This document shows positions 1 to 8,076 of a stretch of 32,570 nucleotides of DNA, piece after piece; position 1 is the first letter of the stretch, and each line of letters opens with the position of its first letter. The stretch is taken from the NCBI RefSeq assembly GCF_946404245.1, contig NZ_CAMJCX010000017.1, positions 1 through 32,570 on the forward strand, given 5' to 3'. Under the pieces are notes generated by a model. It did no database searches and was not told the DNA's origin. It saw only the letters and a program-made list of their open reading frames with translations. The translations under genes were made by a program, and so were the position numbers. The stretch comes from an uncultured Methanobrevibacter sp. (GTDB taxonomy: Archaea; Methanobacteriota; Methanobacteria; Methanobacteriales; Methanobacteriaceae).

Positions 1-487
1 TTGATGAAACTTCAGCTAAAATTTCTTCAAACACTTCACCCATATACTTTAAGCTTTGGGAAGCCTTCCATTTCTTTTGGATAAGGCCTTGGGCAAGTTG
101 CTTAGCATAATTGTTTCCAAATATAATAATTCCTTTTTCTCCGGCTTTACGTGACTTCTGTTCGGAGCCTAACAATTCAACAATTTGGTAACCATTGGTA
201 GTACCGTAAATTCTCCTACGTTTTGTTTCGAAGGTTCCTTTTGTACTTACTTCACCCCTTACAGCATTTCCGACTATCTTCAATTTACTTGCATCATCTG
301 TAATTTTTATGGAAATGCCCAGCTCGGTTGCGCGATTTATAAATTCATCGTCACCGCTAATATTACCTTCATACAGTTCTTTTTCTAATACTTCTAAATT
401 TTGTTTATCACCAAAATATCCTATCTTTCTTTTATCTCCAGTCATTACACATCCTTTTTTTCCAATGTAAGCGATAATTAAGCTCAT
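1..487 (-). CDS. connectase-like DUF2121 protein, N-terminal part (runs off the window)
   Basis: About 162 codons are present, starting at the ATG at 487-485, which follows a strong AGGGGAT Shine-Dalgarno sequence. The protein begins MSLIIAYIGKKGCVMTGDKR and contains the segments KITDDA, GEVSTKGTFETKRRRIYGTT and IIIFGNNYAKQLA. This matches my recollection of the DUF2121 family, proteasome-beta-like Ntn-hydrolase folds of methanogens that include the protein ligase connectase (MJ0548 of Methanocaldococcus). Connectase acts through its N-terminal residue and is reported to join substrates carrying a KDPGA-type motif found in MtrA. Here the residue exposed after Met removal is Ser, while the jannaschii enzyme has Thr as I remember it. 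The family is about 290 residues, so roughly the last 130 lie outside the window. The family call is firm; ligase activity is inferred. Confidence 0.8.
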   Translation of the reverse strand, partial: MSLIIAYIGKKGCVMTGDKRKIGYFGDKQNLEVLEKELYEGNISGDDEFINRATELGISIKITDDASKLKIVGNAVRGEVSTKGTFETKRRRIYGTTNGYQIVELLGSEQKSRKAGEKGIIIFGNNYAKQLAQGLIQKKWKASQSLKYMGEVFEEILAEVSS

Positions 488-807
488 AATATCCCCTAAA
501 TCAGATATTTTAATAGTTTAAAATATCAAAAATTTATTATATGAATATATTTATATTTATCATGTTTTAAATAGTTTAAGAAAAAATTGTAATTTAAAAA
601 ATATCATTTCCATAAAATAACAAATAAACATTTCTAAATTATTTAAAAAAGATTTTATAATTACTTAAAGAAAATAAAAAGAAAGTAGAATTATATTTAA
701 ACAATATATTTAAATATTTAATATAACATATATTATATCATTAGTAATTGTTAATTATTTATCATTATAAATATTATGCAATTATAAAGTTATAAGGAGA
801 AAAACTT
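488..807. other. divergent AT-rich intergenic region with two promoters
   Basis: This 320-bp region separates the connectase gene (minus) from the acetate-CoA ligase gene (plus). I see no gene in it. For the minus gene, a TATA-like AT run lies near 542-560. For the plus gene, TATA-like runs lie at about 705-735, and AAGGAG at 794-799 precedes the 808 start. A weak relative of the TAACAATTGTTA motif (two mismatches) sits at 742-753, but in DNA this AT-rich I do not count it as an operator. Confidence 0.5.
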
Positions 808-2904
808 ATGATAGATCTCAATAAAATGTTTAAACCTGAATCCGTGGCTGTTATTGGTGCTTCCAATACCCCTGGAAAAGTAGGATACATTATTGTTGAC
901 AACCTCATCAACGATGGGTTTGACGGCGAAATATATCCTGTAAATCCTAAAGGTGGAGAGATTTTAGGCAAAAAAGCATACGCAAATATTAAAGACGTAC
1001 CTGGAAAAGTAGATTTAGCAATAATTACAATTCCTTCAGTATTTGTAAACCCAACCGTAAAAGAATGTGGTGAAGCTGGCGTAGAAAACATGGTAGTTAT
1101 TACCGCTGGTTTCAAAGAAGTGGGCGAAGAAGGAGCTAAATTAGAAGCTGAATTAACTGCTCTTGGTGAAGAATACGGTATAAACATTATTGGACCTAAC
1201 AGTTTAGGAATAACCGACTCACACACTCCATTAAACGGATCATTTTCACAAATGATGCCTCCAACAGGAAACATGGCATTTATTTCTCAAAGTGGAGCTA
1301 TGATGGTAGCTATCATCGACTGGAGTGTAACTTCCGGAATCGGATTCAGTAAAGTAATCAGTTTAGGTAACAAAGCTGGAGTAAACGAAATCGAATTATT
1401 ACAATATCTGGCAGAAGACGATGAAACAAATGTAATCATCTGTTACTTAGAATCTATTTCTGATGACGATGACTTTGTAAGAACCATGAGAGAAACCGCT
1501 CACAAAAAACCTATTATTGTGCTCAAATCCGGTTCAAGTTCAGCAGGAGCAGAAGCAGCATCCTCACACACCGGTGCACTAGCAGGTAGTGACTTGGCAT
1601 TTGATACCGCATTCCACCAATCAGGAATCATGCGTGTAGAAACCATGGCTGAATTGTTTGACCTTGGTTTAGCATTCTCAAAAGCACCACTACCAAAAGG
1701 AGATAAAGTAGCTATTATTACCAACGCTGGTGGTGGAGGAGTACTTACCGTAGACGCAATGGAAAAAGCAGGACTCCAACTTGTTCAATTTGATGAAGAA
1801 ACCACTGCAAAATTAAAAGAATGCGTTACTGATGAAGGAAGTGCAAAAAACCCTATTGACGTATTGGGAGATGCACCTGTAAGCAGATACAAAGAATCAT
1901 TAGAAATCGTTCTTGGCTATGATGACGTTGACAGTTTAATCGTAATGGTTTGTCCTACCGCATCAGCAGATCCGGACGGAATTGCTAATGCAATCCTGGA
2001 AGAGAAAAAGAAATTCGACAAACCGGTCATTGTTGTTAACATGGGAGGACCATCCTTTGAAGCTGCAAATGACGCTTTAAGAGAAAACGGAGTACCAACC
2101 TACGTATTCCCTGAAACCGCTGTAACAGCACTTGAAGCAATGGTTAAATTTGCAGGGCTTAAAGACAAAAACTACGATGATGTAATTGAAAAAATCGATG
2201 ATGTGGACAAAGACGCAGTCAAAGCAATTTTCGATAAAGTAAAAGCTGACGGCAGAGACACATTACTCGGTAGTGAAGCATATGCTGTTGCTGAAGCTTA
2301 CGGAATTTCCGCTGCACCAATCAAATTATCAACCAGTGCAGATGAGGCAGCTGAACTTGCTGAAGAAATGGAATTCCCTGTTGTACTTAAAATTGCATCC
2401 GATAAAATTTTACACAAATCCGATATCGGTGGTGTAAAAGTAGGAATTTCCTCACCTGAAGAAGCAAAAGCAACCTATGAAGAAATCATTGCAAACGCTA
2501 AAGCTGCACACCCTGACATTGTTCCTGATGGTGTAGAAGTGCAAAAAATGATGGATTCCGGTGAAGAAGTAATTGTTGGTATGATTCGTGACAAACAATT
2601 CGGACCAATGATTGCATTCGGTATGGGTGGAATCTACGTAAACCTCATCGAGGATGTTTCATTCAACCTTGCAAAAGGAATGAGTTCTGAAGAAATTGAA
2701 GAACAAATTGCATCAACCAAAGTATCCAAATTACTTGAAGGATACAGAGGAGAAGCACCTTGCGATGTTGAAGAAGTTAAAGAAGCTATCAAAAGAGTAG
2801 CTAGATTAACTTTAGACTTCCCAGAAATATCAGAACTTGATATCAACCCTATCTTCGTTTACGAAGAAGGATCAAGTGCTCTCGATATTAAAATCAAATT
2901 ATAA
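808..2904 (+). CDS. acd: acetate--CoA ligase (ADP-forming), fused alpha and beta subunits
   Basis: This 698-residue enzyme interconverts acetyl-CoA + ADP + Pi with acetate + ATP + CoA. The order of domains is a CoA-binding Rossmann domain (about 5-130, with SVAVIGAS and the IIGPNSLG turn), two succinyl-CoA-ligase-like domains (about 150-460), and a C-terminal ATP-grasp domain (about 480-698). The phosphorylated His of the alpha part is His254 in SSHTGALAG. The ATP-grasp-side His is His536 in ILHKSDIGGVK. The single-chain alpha-beta arrangement is common in methanogens and other archaea. An AAGGAG site at 794-799 supports the start. A strong hairpin-plus-T-run terminator follows directly, so it is probably transcribed alone. 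Acyl substrate preference cannot be read from the sequence. Confidence 0.93.
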   Translation: MIDLNKMFKPESVAVIGASNTPGKVGYIIVDNLINDGFDGEIYPVNPKGGEILGKKAYANIKDVPGKVDLAIITIPSVFVNPTVKECGEAGVENMVVITAGFKEVGEEGAKLEAELTALGEEYGINIIGPNSLGITDSHTPLNGSFSQMMPPTGNMAFISQSGAMMVAIIDWSVTSGIGFSKVISLGNKAGVNEIELLQYLAEDDETNVIICYLESISDDDDFVRTMRETAHKKPIIVLKSGSSSAGAEAASSHTGALAGSDLAFDTAFHQSGIMRVETMAELFDLGLAFSKAPLPKGDKVAIITNAGGGGVLTVDAMEKAGLQLVQFDEETTAKLKECVTDEGSAKNPIDVLGDAPVSRYKESLEIVLGYDDVDSLIVMVCPTASADPDGIANAILEEKKKFDKPVIVVNMGGPSFEAANDALRENGVPTYVFPETAVTALEAMVKFAGLKDKNYDDVIEKIDDVDKDAVKAIFDKVKADGRDTLLGSEAYAVAEAYGISAAPIKLSTSADEAAELAEEMEFPVVLKIASDKILHKSDIGGVKVGISSPEEAKATYEEIIANAKAAHPDIVPDGVEVQKMMDSGEEVIVGMIRDKQFGPMIAFGMGGIYVNLIEDVSFNLAKGMSSEEIEEQIASTKVSKLLEGYRGEAPCDVEEVKEAIKRVARLTLDFPEISELDINPIFVYEEGSSALDIKIKL

Positions 2905-2940
2905 TTTCTCTTTTGAGAAATTTCTCTCTTTTTTTATTTT
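2903..2940 (+). terminator. intrinsic-type terminator after acd
   Basis: An 8-bp stem (AATTTCTC at 2903-2910 with GAGAAATT at 2915-2922, loop TTTT) is followed by a T-rich run to 2940. It overlaps the acd stop codon. Confidence 0.7.
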
Positions 2941-2950
2941 ACTGATTAAC

Positions 2951-3313
2951 ATGTACGGCGAAATAGATTTGGAACTTTACACAATATCCATAATCAGATT
3001 GAATACTGCTTTTGAAAAACTGGATTCCTCAAACACAGATGAAGTCAAGTCAATGTTTGAAGAGAGTTTAAATGATTTGAAAACTTTATACAATGACATT
3101 GTGGATGACCTAAACCGGGAAGAAGTGAATCTCAATGAGTATTACATGTTTTTCCAAAACGGTAAACAGACATTTCCGCAGTTCATTGAAATGCTTGGAA
3201 GTGTTGAAAATGAATCCCTGGAAGATGTTATTGGCGAGCTGATGAACGTGTTCAATAACCTTAACAAGATAGCAGACGCTTTTCCTAAAAACGACATGAT
3301 TAATGCATTGTAA
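2951..3313 (+). CDS. small hypothetical protein (120 aa)
   Basis: I do not recognise this protein. From the ATG at 2951 it encodes about 120 residues beginning MYGEIDLELYTISIIRL. It is acidic and predicted mainly helical, without signal peptide, membrane segment or cysteine motif. An open frame extends upstream into acd to 2837, but that part overlaps acd out of frame and then reads through the terminator T-run, so the internal ATG at 2951 is the sensible start. No Shine-Dalgarno sequence precedes it, and it starts only about 10 bp after the acd terminator. It may depend on read-through or on a promoter hidden in the T-run. Its coding status rests on its length and ordinary amino-acid composition. 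Confidence 0.6.
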   Translation: MYGEIDLELYTISIIRLNTAFEKLDSSNTDEVKSMFEESLNDLKTLYNDIVDDLNREEVNLNEYYMFFQNGKQTFPQFIEMLGSVENESLEDVIGELMNVFNNLNKIADAFPKNDMINAL

Positions 3314-3456
3314 TGTGCATGACCTCAAACAAAACTAATTTTAATTCTTTTTAAATCAATTAAATTGAAAACTGAATTGATAATTTTATAATAATTGAAT
3401 ATACGGATAATTATAATTCAATGCAAAATGCATTATAATTTGTTAAAAAAATCTCT

Positions 3457-3493
3457 AAAAAAAGAAAAACAAAAGCATAGTAAAACTATGCTT
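3457..3493 (-). terminator. intrinsic-type terminator of the first binding-protein gene
   Basis: On the minus strand a 9-bp perfect stem (AAGCATAGT / ACTATGCTT, 3-nt loop, 3473-3493) overlaps the TAG stop codon. It is followed by a T-rich run down to about 3457. Confidence 0.8.
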
Positions 3494-4457
3494 CCCAGAA
3501 TAATTTGTCATGTGATACAGTACTGTTTAAAATACCAATATCCACTTCAAGTTTTTGGAATGCATCAACATCTGATTTGAAACTGTCATCAATACCAGAA
3601 ATGAATGGGAAACTTTCAAGAGAAAGCACTTCTAGATCTGCATTGGAAACAATGTCTTCAGGCAGTAATGCTACAACTTTATCAGAACTACCGTTTTCAA
3701 TGTTGTCATTAATGAATTTGGTAGCGTTTTCATGAATAGCTAAAATATCTTTAGTTTTGTCTTCGTGGTTTTTGATAAAGTCATCAGATGCAACAACTAC
3801 ACAACATGGGTGGTTTGGTAAAATATCAGCTGAATCTTCTAAAACAACATTTCCACTGTCATTTGCAGCAATGGACACATAAGGTTGGAAAGTAATGATT
3901 CCGTCAATTTGTTTGGTTTTTAAAGCATCGTTCATGGATGGCACTTTCATAGCTGAAATGTTTAAGTCATCAGTGGACAAATTATTTTCTTTTAAGTAGT
4001 ATGAAAGCAATACATACTGAATTGAAGCTTCACCAGGAGTTGCAATTGATTTACCTTTCAAATCTGCTGCTGAAGTAATACCTGAATCAGAAGTTACAAT
4101 AATTCCACTACCTTCAGTTTGAGCAGCGGAAATAACTTTAACAGGAACACCTTTTTCAACAGAAGATAAAACAGGTGCGATTCCAACATATCCAACATCG
4201 ACTTCACCACTAGCCATAGCGGTCATTAAGTCTCCACCATTGTTGAATTGTACAAGTTCAGTAGTAATGTTTTTATCAGCATATAAACCTTGAGCGTCAG
4301 CAACGAATAAAGCTGCATCGTGGTCAGATGGTAAATATCCTATCTTTACAGTGTCATCTCCTCCACCTAAAAAGTCGAAAAGACCAGCACTAGCTGAACC
4401 CATTACTAAAAATGCAGCAAGTGCCAACACTAAAACAAATGTAATCTTTTTATTCAT
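3486..4457 (-). CDS. ABC-type solute-binding protein, NitT/TauT (SsuA-like) family, paralog 1
   Basis: This 323-residue protein has an N-terminal signal sequence (MNKKITFVLVLALAAFLVMG, then SASAG as likely cleavage site) and a periplasmic-binding fold of the NMT1/SsuA type. Typical segments are KIGYLPSDHDAALFVADAQG, NNGGDLMTAMASGEVDVGYVG and TPGEASIQ. A distinctive HPCCVVVA segment carries two adjacent cysteines. The ATG at 4457 is preferred because GGTGA lies five bases upstream; an in-frame GTG nine bases earlier overlaps that site. Family members bind sulfonates, taurine, nitrate or thiamine precursors, and the ligand here is unknown. No permease or ATPase gene lies nearby. A palindromic operator at 4533-4546 lies in its promoter, and a terminator overlaps its stop. 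It is closely similar to the protein at 7089-8027. Confidence 0.88.
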   Translation of the reverse strand: MNKKITFVLVLALAAFLVMGSASAGLFDFLGGGDDTVKIGYLPSDHDAALFVADAQGLYADKNITTELVQFNNGGDLMTAMASGEVDVGYVGIAPVLSSVEKGVPVKVISAAQTEGSGIIVTSDSGITSAADLKGKSIATPGEASIQYVLLSYYLKENNLSTDDLNISAMKVPSMNDALKTKQIDGIITFQPYVSIAANDSGNVVLEDSADILPNHPCCVVVASDDFIKNHEDKTKDILAIHENATKFINDNIENGSSDKVVALLPEDIVSNADLEVLSLESFPFISGIDDSFKSDVDAFQKLEVDIGILNSTVSHDKLFWEA

Positions 4458-4793
4458 TATTTTCACCGAATTAATTTAAATTAATTACAATTATTAATAT
4501 TAAATGTATATTATATATAAATTACTTTTAACATAACAATTGTTATAAATGAATCCCTAATTAACTATTAAAAGAAATCATATATAAATCTTTTTAAAAG
4601 TAAAGATTTTTTGACCAAATATATAATATTAGTATGACTATAATAATCAAAGACATACAATAAAAATAATTCAAAATAACTCTGCTAATTTTTTATTAAA
4701 AACAATAGTAATTTTGCAATATGTTAATTAATTTTACAAATCATAATCCAAACAATTCCCACATCATTATGAAAATAAATTAACTATTCAAAC
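4458..4793. other. intergenic region with binding-protein promoter; otherwise no gene seen
   Basis: These 336 bp lie between the ligase-like gene's stop and the binding-protein start, both on the minus strand. A TATA box (TTTATATA on minus, 4521-4514) lies about 57 bp upstream of the start codon, and the palindromic operator lies just upstream at 4533-4546. A second TATA-like TTTATAA overlaps the operator itself. The rest (about 4550-4790) is very AT-rich, with stops in all frames and no convincing structure. Confidence 0.5.
4533..4546. promoter_or_regulatory. operator site A (ATAACAATTGTTAT)
   Basis: This is a perfect 14-bp palindrome in the promoter of the first binding-protein gene. It lies 11 bp upstream of one TATA box and overlaps an alternative TATA-like sequence, so activation and repression are both possible. 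It belongs to a family of six near-identical sites in the window. Confidence 0.72.
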
Positions 4794-6185
4794 TTAATAT
4801 ACCTTACCATACTCTTTAATAATCTTCTCAATTGACATGTCATTCTGGATTGATTGCAATATGTCCCTTCCAGGATTAGTGTGCTTTTTAATACGTTCAT
4901 ATAATGGATTTAAGAATATTTCCTCGCCAATCCCTCTTTCTTTAAGACCATCGGCTGCAAGATCAACAATATCTCTAGACAACCTGCACAAATCATTCTT
5001 ATCAATAAATGAAGGAACTTCCTCCTGAATCAACAATTTCCTAAGTTCTGATGCTGTGTAACCATTATGATAAATCACATCATCATTATCAATAATGTAG
5101 CTTAACTCATCCAAATTGTCCTTTAAACCCAAATGGAATGCTGCTACACACATTGAATCTTTAATGGGTTGAGTGCATATGCTTCTGAATTCAACTGTTC
5201 CTCTAAAAGTCAAGTTAATAAATTTAAATGGTCTTAAGTATTTTATATCATTTATGCAAGGCTTAATGTCAATTTCCCGATATTCTCCATTGCAGTATAT
5301 TTCACCACGCACATAATCCCTTGCGAAATAGTCCAGGAGATTCATTGACGGAAAATTAATGTATGCTCCATCCCTCATGACACAATAAATATTCAATGAT
5401 TCAAGATATGACTGAAGATCATTGATGTCCTCAAAATCAACATCATAGGCACCTATATTGTGAGGGTTTACGCCATGGGTCGAATACTCCCAAAGTGCAT
5501 CCCTAAAGCATGTCAAGTGATTATGTTCTTCTATCAGAACAGAATTGGAGAACAATAACGCCTTGATTGGCTCTATTTTTGAAAATACATTAATGGTTTT
5601 TATTAAATTATCTTTTTGAACATCCAATTGAACCTGGGATGCTGATGAAAACATTCCATATTCAGGGTATTTATGAAAATACATTGGAATGTTGTTATAA
5701 TTTTTAAATGATTTCAAGTGATGATACAGCATAAGGTATCTTTCTGAAGGAATAGGCTTATTTATATTATATTTTCTGTATGGATTTATCCCCATTCCTG
5801 TTAATGTATGATTATATTCTTCAAATGATTCCTTAACAAATGAATAATAGTCACAAAAGCGTTCATTAATGGAAAACAGTTCCTTCTCTTTTCCCATTGC
5901 AAATTCAATATTGTTGTATGAACAGTCATAGCAGACAATATCATCAGTTTTAGGATTTTTTAAGGCAAATACATTGCCGTCATAGTCAATTCCATCCGCT
6001 TTAAAGTCACCGTATTGCTTTTGAAATTCAGAAGTTATTTTGTGAACTACATTAAAATCCACTGCCTGCTTATTTAAATTGATAATTGGAATTTCAATTT
6101 CAATACCAATGAAATCTTTAACCTGATTTGTTGGTTTTATAAACTCTTCATACAATTTATTTCTAACCAAATCATGACTAATCAT
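4794..6185 (-). CDS. glutamate-cysteine-ligase-like (GCS2-type) ATP-dependent ligase
   Basis: This 463-residue protein has the features of the GCS2/EgtA side of the glutamate-cysteine ligase family. It has an N-terminal acidic metal-binding strand (GIEIEIPI, about residues 27-34), a central ASQVQLDV strand (about 182-189), which resembles the QVNLD strand of plant and proteobacterial enzymes, and RGTVEFRS (about 328-335). Such enzymes join the gamma-carboxylate of glutamate to an amine, classically cysteine. The actual acceptor is unknown, and methanogens generally do not make glutathione. The ATG at 6185 is chosen because GGGAT lies seven bases upstream; an ATG at 6194 is too close to that site. 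Either start overlaps the end of the upstream amidotransferase gene, so the two are translationally coupled and controlled by the operator pair at 7002-7035. Confidence 0.75.
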   Translation of the reverse strand: MISHDLVRNKLYEEFIKPTNQVKDFIGIEIEIPIINLNKQAVDFNVVHKITSEFQKQYGDFKADGIDYDGNVFALKNPKTDDIVCYDCSYNNIEFAMGKEKELFSINERFCDYYSFVKESFEEYNHTLTGMGINPYRKYNINKPIPSERYLMLYHHLKSFKNYNNIPMYFHKYPEYGMFSSASQVQLDVQKDNLIKTINVFSKIEPIKALLFSNSVLIEEHNHLTCFRDALWEYSTHGVNPHNIGAYDVDFEDINDLQSYLESLNIYCVMRDGAYINFPSMNLLDYFARDYVRGEIYCNGEYREIDIKPCINDIKYLRPFKFINLTFRGTVEFRSICTQPIKDSMCVAAFHLGLKDNLDELSYIIDNDDVIYHNGYTASELRKLLIQEEVPSFIDKNDLCRLSRDIVDLAADGLKERGIGEEIFLNPLYERIKKHTNPGRDILQSIQNDMSIEKIIKEYGKVY

Positions 6186-6975
6186 TAATTTCATCCCTGT
6201 AAACTGTTTTTAAGAATTCTCCAATAGCCTTCTCATGAGCTTCAGTTAAAATGAATTCATTATCATGCTCTTCACTTTCAAAAATGATTTTCCCATCGAT
6301 TAATCCGAATAACTTATTCAATTCAACTGATTTCCAGTTTTCATCATCAGTTAATGGTGTGGATGCCACCAAAAATTCTTCGTCATTTTTAAGATAATAC
6401 AAGGAATCTCTCATGTTGGAATGAATATAAGTCAAGTCTCCATCATAAAATATCAAATTGAGCTTGTTGTTCTTGGATAAATCAGTGATTACTTCTGTTA
6501 AAAGATTGAACCTTTCCTTTATTGTTGATGGTGCATTTTTAGCTTTTTCAAACTCATTTACTTTATCGATTATGTATAAAAGTATTCGCTCAGAATCAGT
6601 GTCACCATTTTCCTTATCCTTATAATTATCCAGTTCGGGATAATCGAAAATGGTTCCGTTATGTATCAGCATCCATGACCGATTATTATCATCAGCTTCA
6701 ATAAACGGATGACAATTGGGAGATATAATTTCGCCCACGGTTGCTAATCTGATGTGAGCAAATACATTTTTACCAACAACGGGGTTGGATAATATATCTC
6801 GTAAGTATTGACTACATGTTGCTTTTATCGGTTCTTTACGTATAACAAATTCATCTGATTGCATGGTTGCCAATCCCCATCCATGTGGATGCTCTTCTGA
6901 ATGATTGTAGAAACATTCAAGGCACTCATTTACTTGTTTTGGCGTATTTGAATTAAAACAAAAAATTTCACACAT
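6178..6975 (-). CDS. class II glutamine amidotransferase (YafJ/EgtC-like Ntn hydrolase)
   Basis: This 265-residue protein carries the full class II amidotransferase signature. Cys2 is the nucleophile exposed after Met removal (MCEIFCFN). HGWGLA is at 31-36, the substrate Arg is in AHIRLATVG (73-81), and the oxyanion Asn-Gly is in IHNGT (104-108). GDTDSE (124-129) has an acidic substrate contact. There is no synthetase or isomerase domain, so it resembles stand-alone gamma-glutamyl amidohydrolases such as EgtC. GGGAGGAT precedes the ATG. Its gene overlaps the ligase-like gene downstream by a few bases. I infer that the pair first adds and then removes a gamma-glutamyl group, or handles a gamma-glutamyl substrate. 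The promoter has a TATA box at 7054-7047 and two operator copies. Confidence 0.85.
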   Translation of the reverse strand: MCEIFCFNSNTPKQVNECLECFYNHSEEHPHGWGLATMQSDEFVIRKEPIKATCSQYLRDILSNPVVGKNVFAHIRLATVGEIISPNCHPFIEADDNNRSWMLIHNGTIFDYPELDNYKDKENGDTDSERILLYIIDKVNEFEKAKNAPSTIKERFNLLTEVITDLSKNNKLNLIFYDGDLTYIHSNMRDSLYYLKNDEEFLVASTPLTDDENWKSVELNKLFGLIDGKIIFESEEHDNEFILTEAHEKAIGEFLKTVYRDEIND

Positions 6976-7001
6976 CGTATATTATCCTCCCGTAATTTTT
7001 T

Positions 7002-7035
7002 ATCACAATTGTTATATTATGATAACTATTGTTAT
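7002..7035. promoter_or_regulatory. operator pair B1/B2 before the amidotransferase-ligase operon
   Basis: Two copies of the palindromic motif lie 20 bp apart, about two helical turns. They are ATCACAATTGTTAT at 7002-7015 and ATAACTATTGTTAT at 7022-7035, each close to the consensus ATAACAATTGTTAT. Both lie downstream of the TATA box, around the expected transcription start, which suits a repressor. Confidence 0.75.
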
Positions 7036-7046
7036 ATTATTCTTAG

Positions 7047-7054
7047 TATATAAA
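7047..7054 (-). promoter_or_regulatory. TATA box of the amidotransferase-ligase operon
   Basis: TTTATATA reads on the minus strand from 7054 to 7047, followed by CTAA. The same 12-base string TTTATATACTAA forms the larE-like promoter at 10364, so these two promoters look alike. The predicted start near 7024 falls inside operator B2. Confidence 0.6.
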
Positions 7055-7088
7055 ATTAATGTTAAAAAAAAGAGTGGGGGCAGTTGAA

Positions 7089-8027
7089 TTAACTACCATC
7101 CCAGAAAATTTTATCCTCAGAAATTGGTTTTTTGAGAACGCCCAACTCAACTTCCAAATTCATGAAATCGTTTACATCATCCTTGAAACTTTCATTTAGA
7201 CCTGAAATGAATGGGAAACCTGCAATAGCACTTTTCTCAACTTCAACATCACTGACAATATCAGAAGGTAAAAGGGTAGCTGCCTCATCGGTGTTGTTGT
7301 TGATGAAATCAGTTGCATTCTTGTGGATTTCCAAAATTGTGTTGGTTTCATTAGGATGATCTTTAATGAATTTATCGGAAGCCACTACAACACAGCACGG
7401 ATGGTTTGGCAAAATGTCAGCTGAATCTACCAATACTTTTGCACCGTTTTTCTCTGCAATGCTTACATAAGGTTCAAAAGTAATCATACCATCAATCTTG
7501 TTGGTTTTAAGCGCATCATTCATTGAAGGCACTTTCATTGCTGAAACTTTCACATCATTAATGGACATGCCATTTTGCTCCAAATAGTAAGTGAGCAACA
7601 TGTGCTGGATTGAAGCTTCACCAGGAGTGGCTATTTTTTTGCCTGCAAGGTCTGATACTGAATTGATGTTGGAATTTTTAGCAACGACAATACCTGATCC
7701 TTCAGTTTGGGCTGCTGAAATAACTTTGATAGGAACTCCTTTTTCAATTGAAGACAATACAGGAGTTATTCCAACATAACCTACATCGACATCACCACTT
7801 GCCATAGCAGTCATCAAGTCTCCTCCGTTATTGAACTGAACTAATTTAGTGTTAATACCGTTTTCTGCATATTTGCCCTGAGCATCTGCAACAAACAATG
7901 CGGCATCATGGTCAGAAGGCAAATAACCAATAGTTACTGTATCGCTACCCCCGCCCATGAGGAAATATCCTCCAATGGCAACAATAGCTACAACAGCAAT
8001 GATAATTGCGATAATCTTTTTATCCAT
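7089..8027 (-). CDS. ABC-type solute-binding protein, NitT/TauT (SsuA-like) family, paralog 2
   Basis: This 312-residue protein is a close paralog of the one at 3486-4457. The two share long stretches by eye, including GYLPSDHDAALFVADAQG, ISAAQTEGSGI, TPGEASIQ, KVPSMNDALKT and DSADILPNHPCCVVVAS. Its N-terminus is a hydrophobic segment (about residues 4-24) with no clear signal-peptidase site, so it may stay membrane-anchored, unlike paralog 1. GGTGAT precedes the ATG. No transporter subunits are adjacent. It is divergent from the methyltransferase gene, with only about 49 bp between the starts. It ends just before the promoter of the amidotransferase operon, with a T-run (minus strand, about 7070-7062) as likely terminator. 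I see no good operator copy in front of it. Confidence 0.87.
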   Translation of the reverse strand: MDKKIIAIIIAVVAIVAIGGYFLMGGGSDTVTIGYLPSDHDAALFVADAQGKYAENGINTKLVQFNNGGDLMTAMASGDVDVGYVGITPVLSSIEKGVPIKVISAAQTEGSGIVVAKNSNINSVSDLAGKKIATPGEASIQHMLLTYYLEQNGMSINDVKVSAMKVPSMNDALKTNKIDGMITFEPYVSIAEKNGAKVLVDSADILPNHPCCVVVASDKFIKDHPNETNTILEIHKNATDFINNNTDEAATLLPSDIVSDVEVEKSAIAGFPFISGLNESFKDDVNDFMNLEVELGVLKKPISEDKIFWDGS

Positions 8028-8076
8028 TTAATCACCATATAATAATTATATCAGAAAATAATTAAAGGTTATGATT

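Noticed and set aside
742-753. TAGTAATTGTTA, a relative of the operator upstream of acd
   Set aside because: It has two mismatches in a highly AT-rich promoter, breaks the dyad, and acd is unrelated to the other units. Chance is enough to explain it.
3395-3580. Short plus-strand frame across the terminator of the first binding-protein gene
   Set aside because: It overlaps the 3' end of a clear gene and its terminator, and has no ribosome-binding site or protein-like composition.
8037-8051. ATATAATAATTATAT between binding-protein paralog 2 and the methyltransferase
   Set aside because: It resembles the operator only in its AT parts; the C and G positions that define the motif are lost. It may be a degenerate site, but I do not count it.
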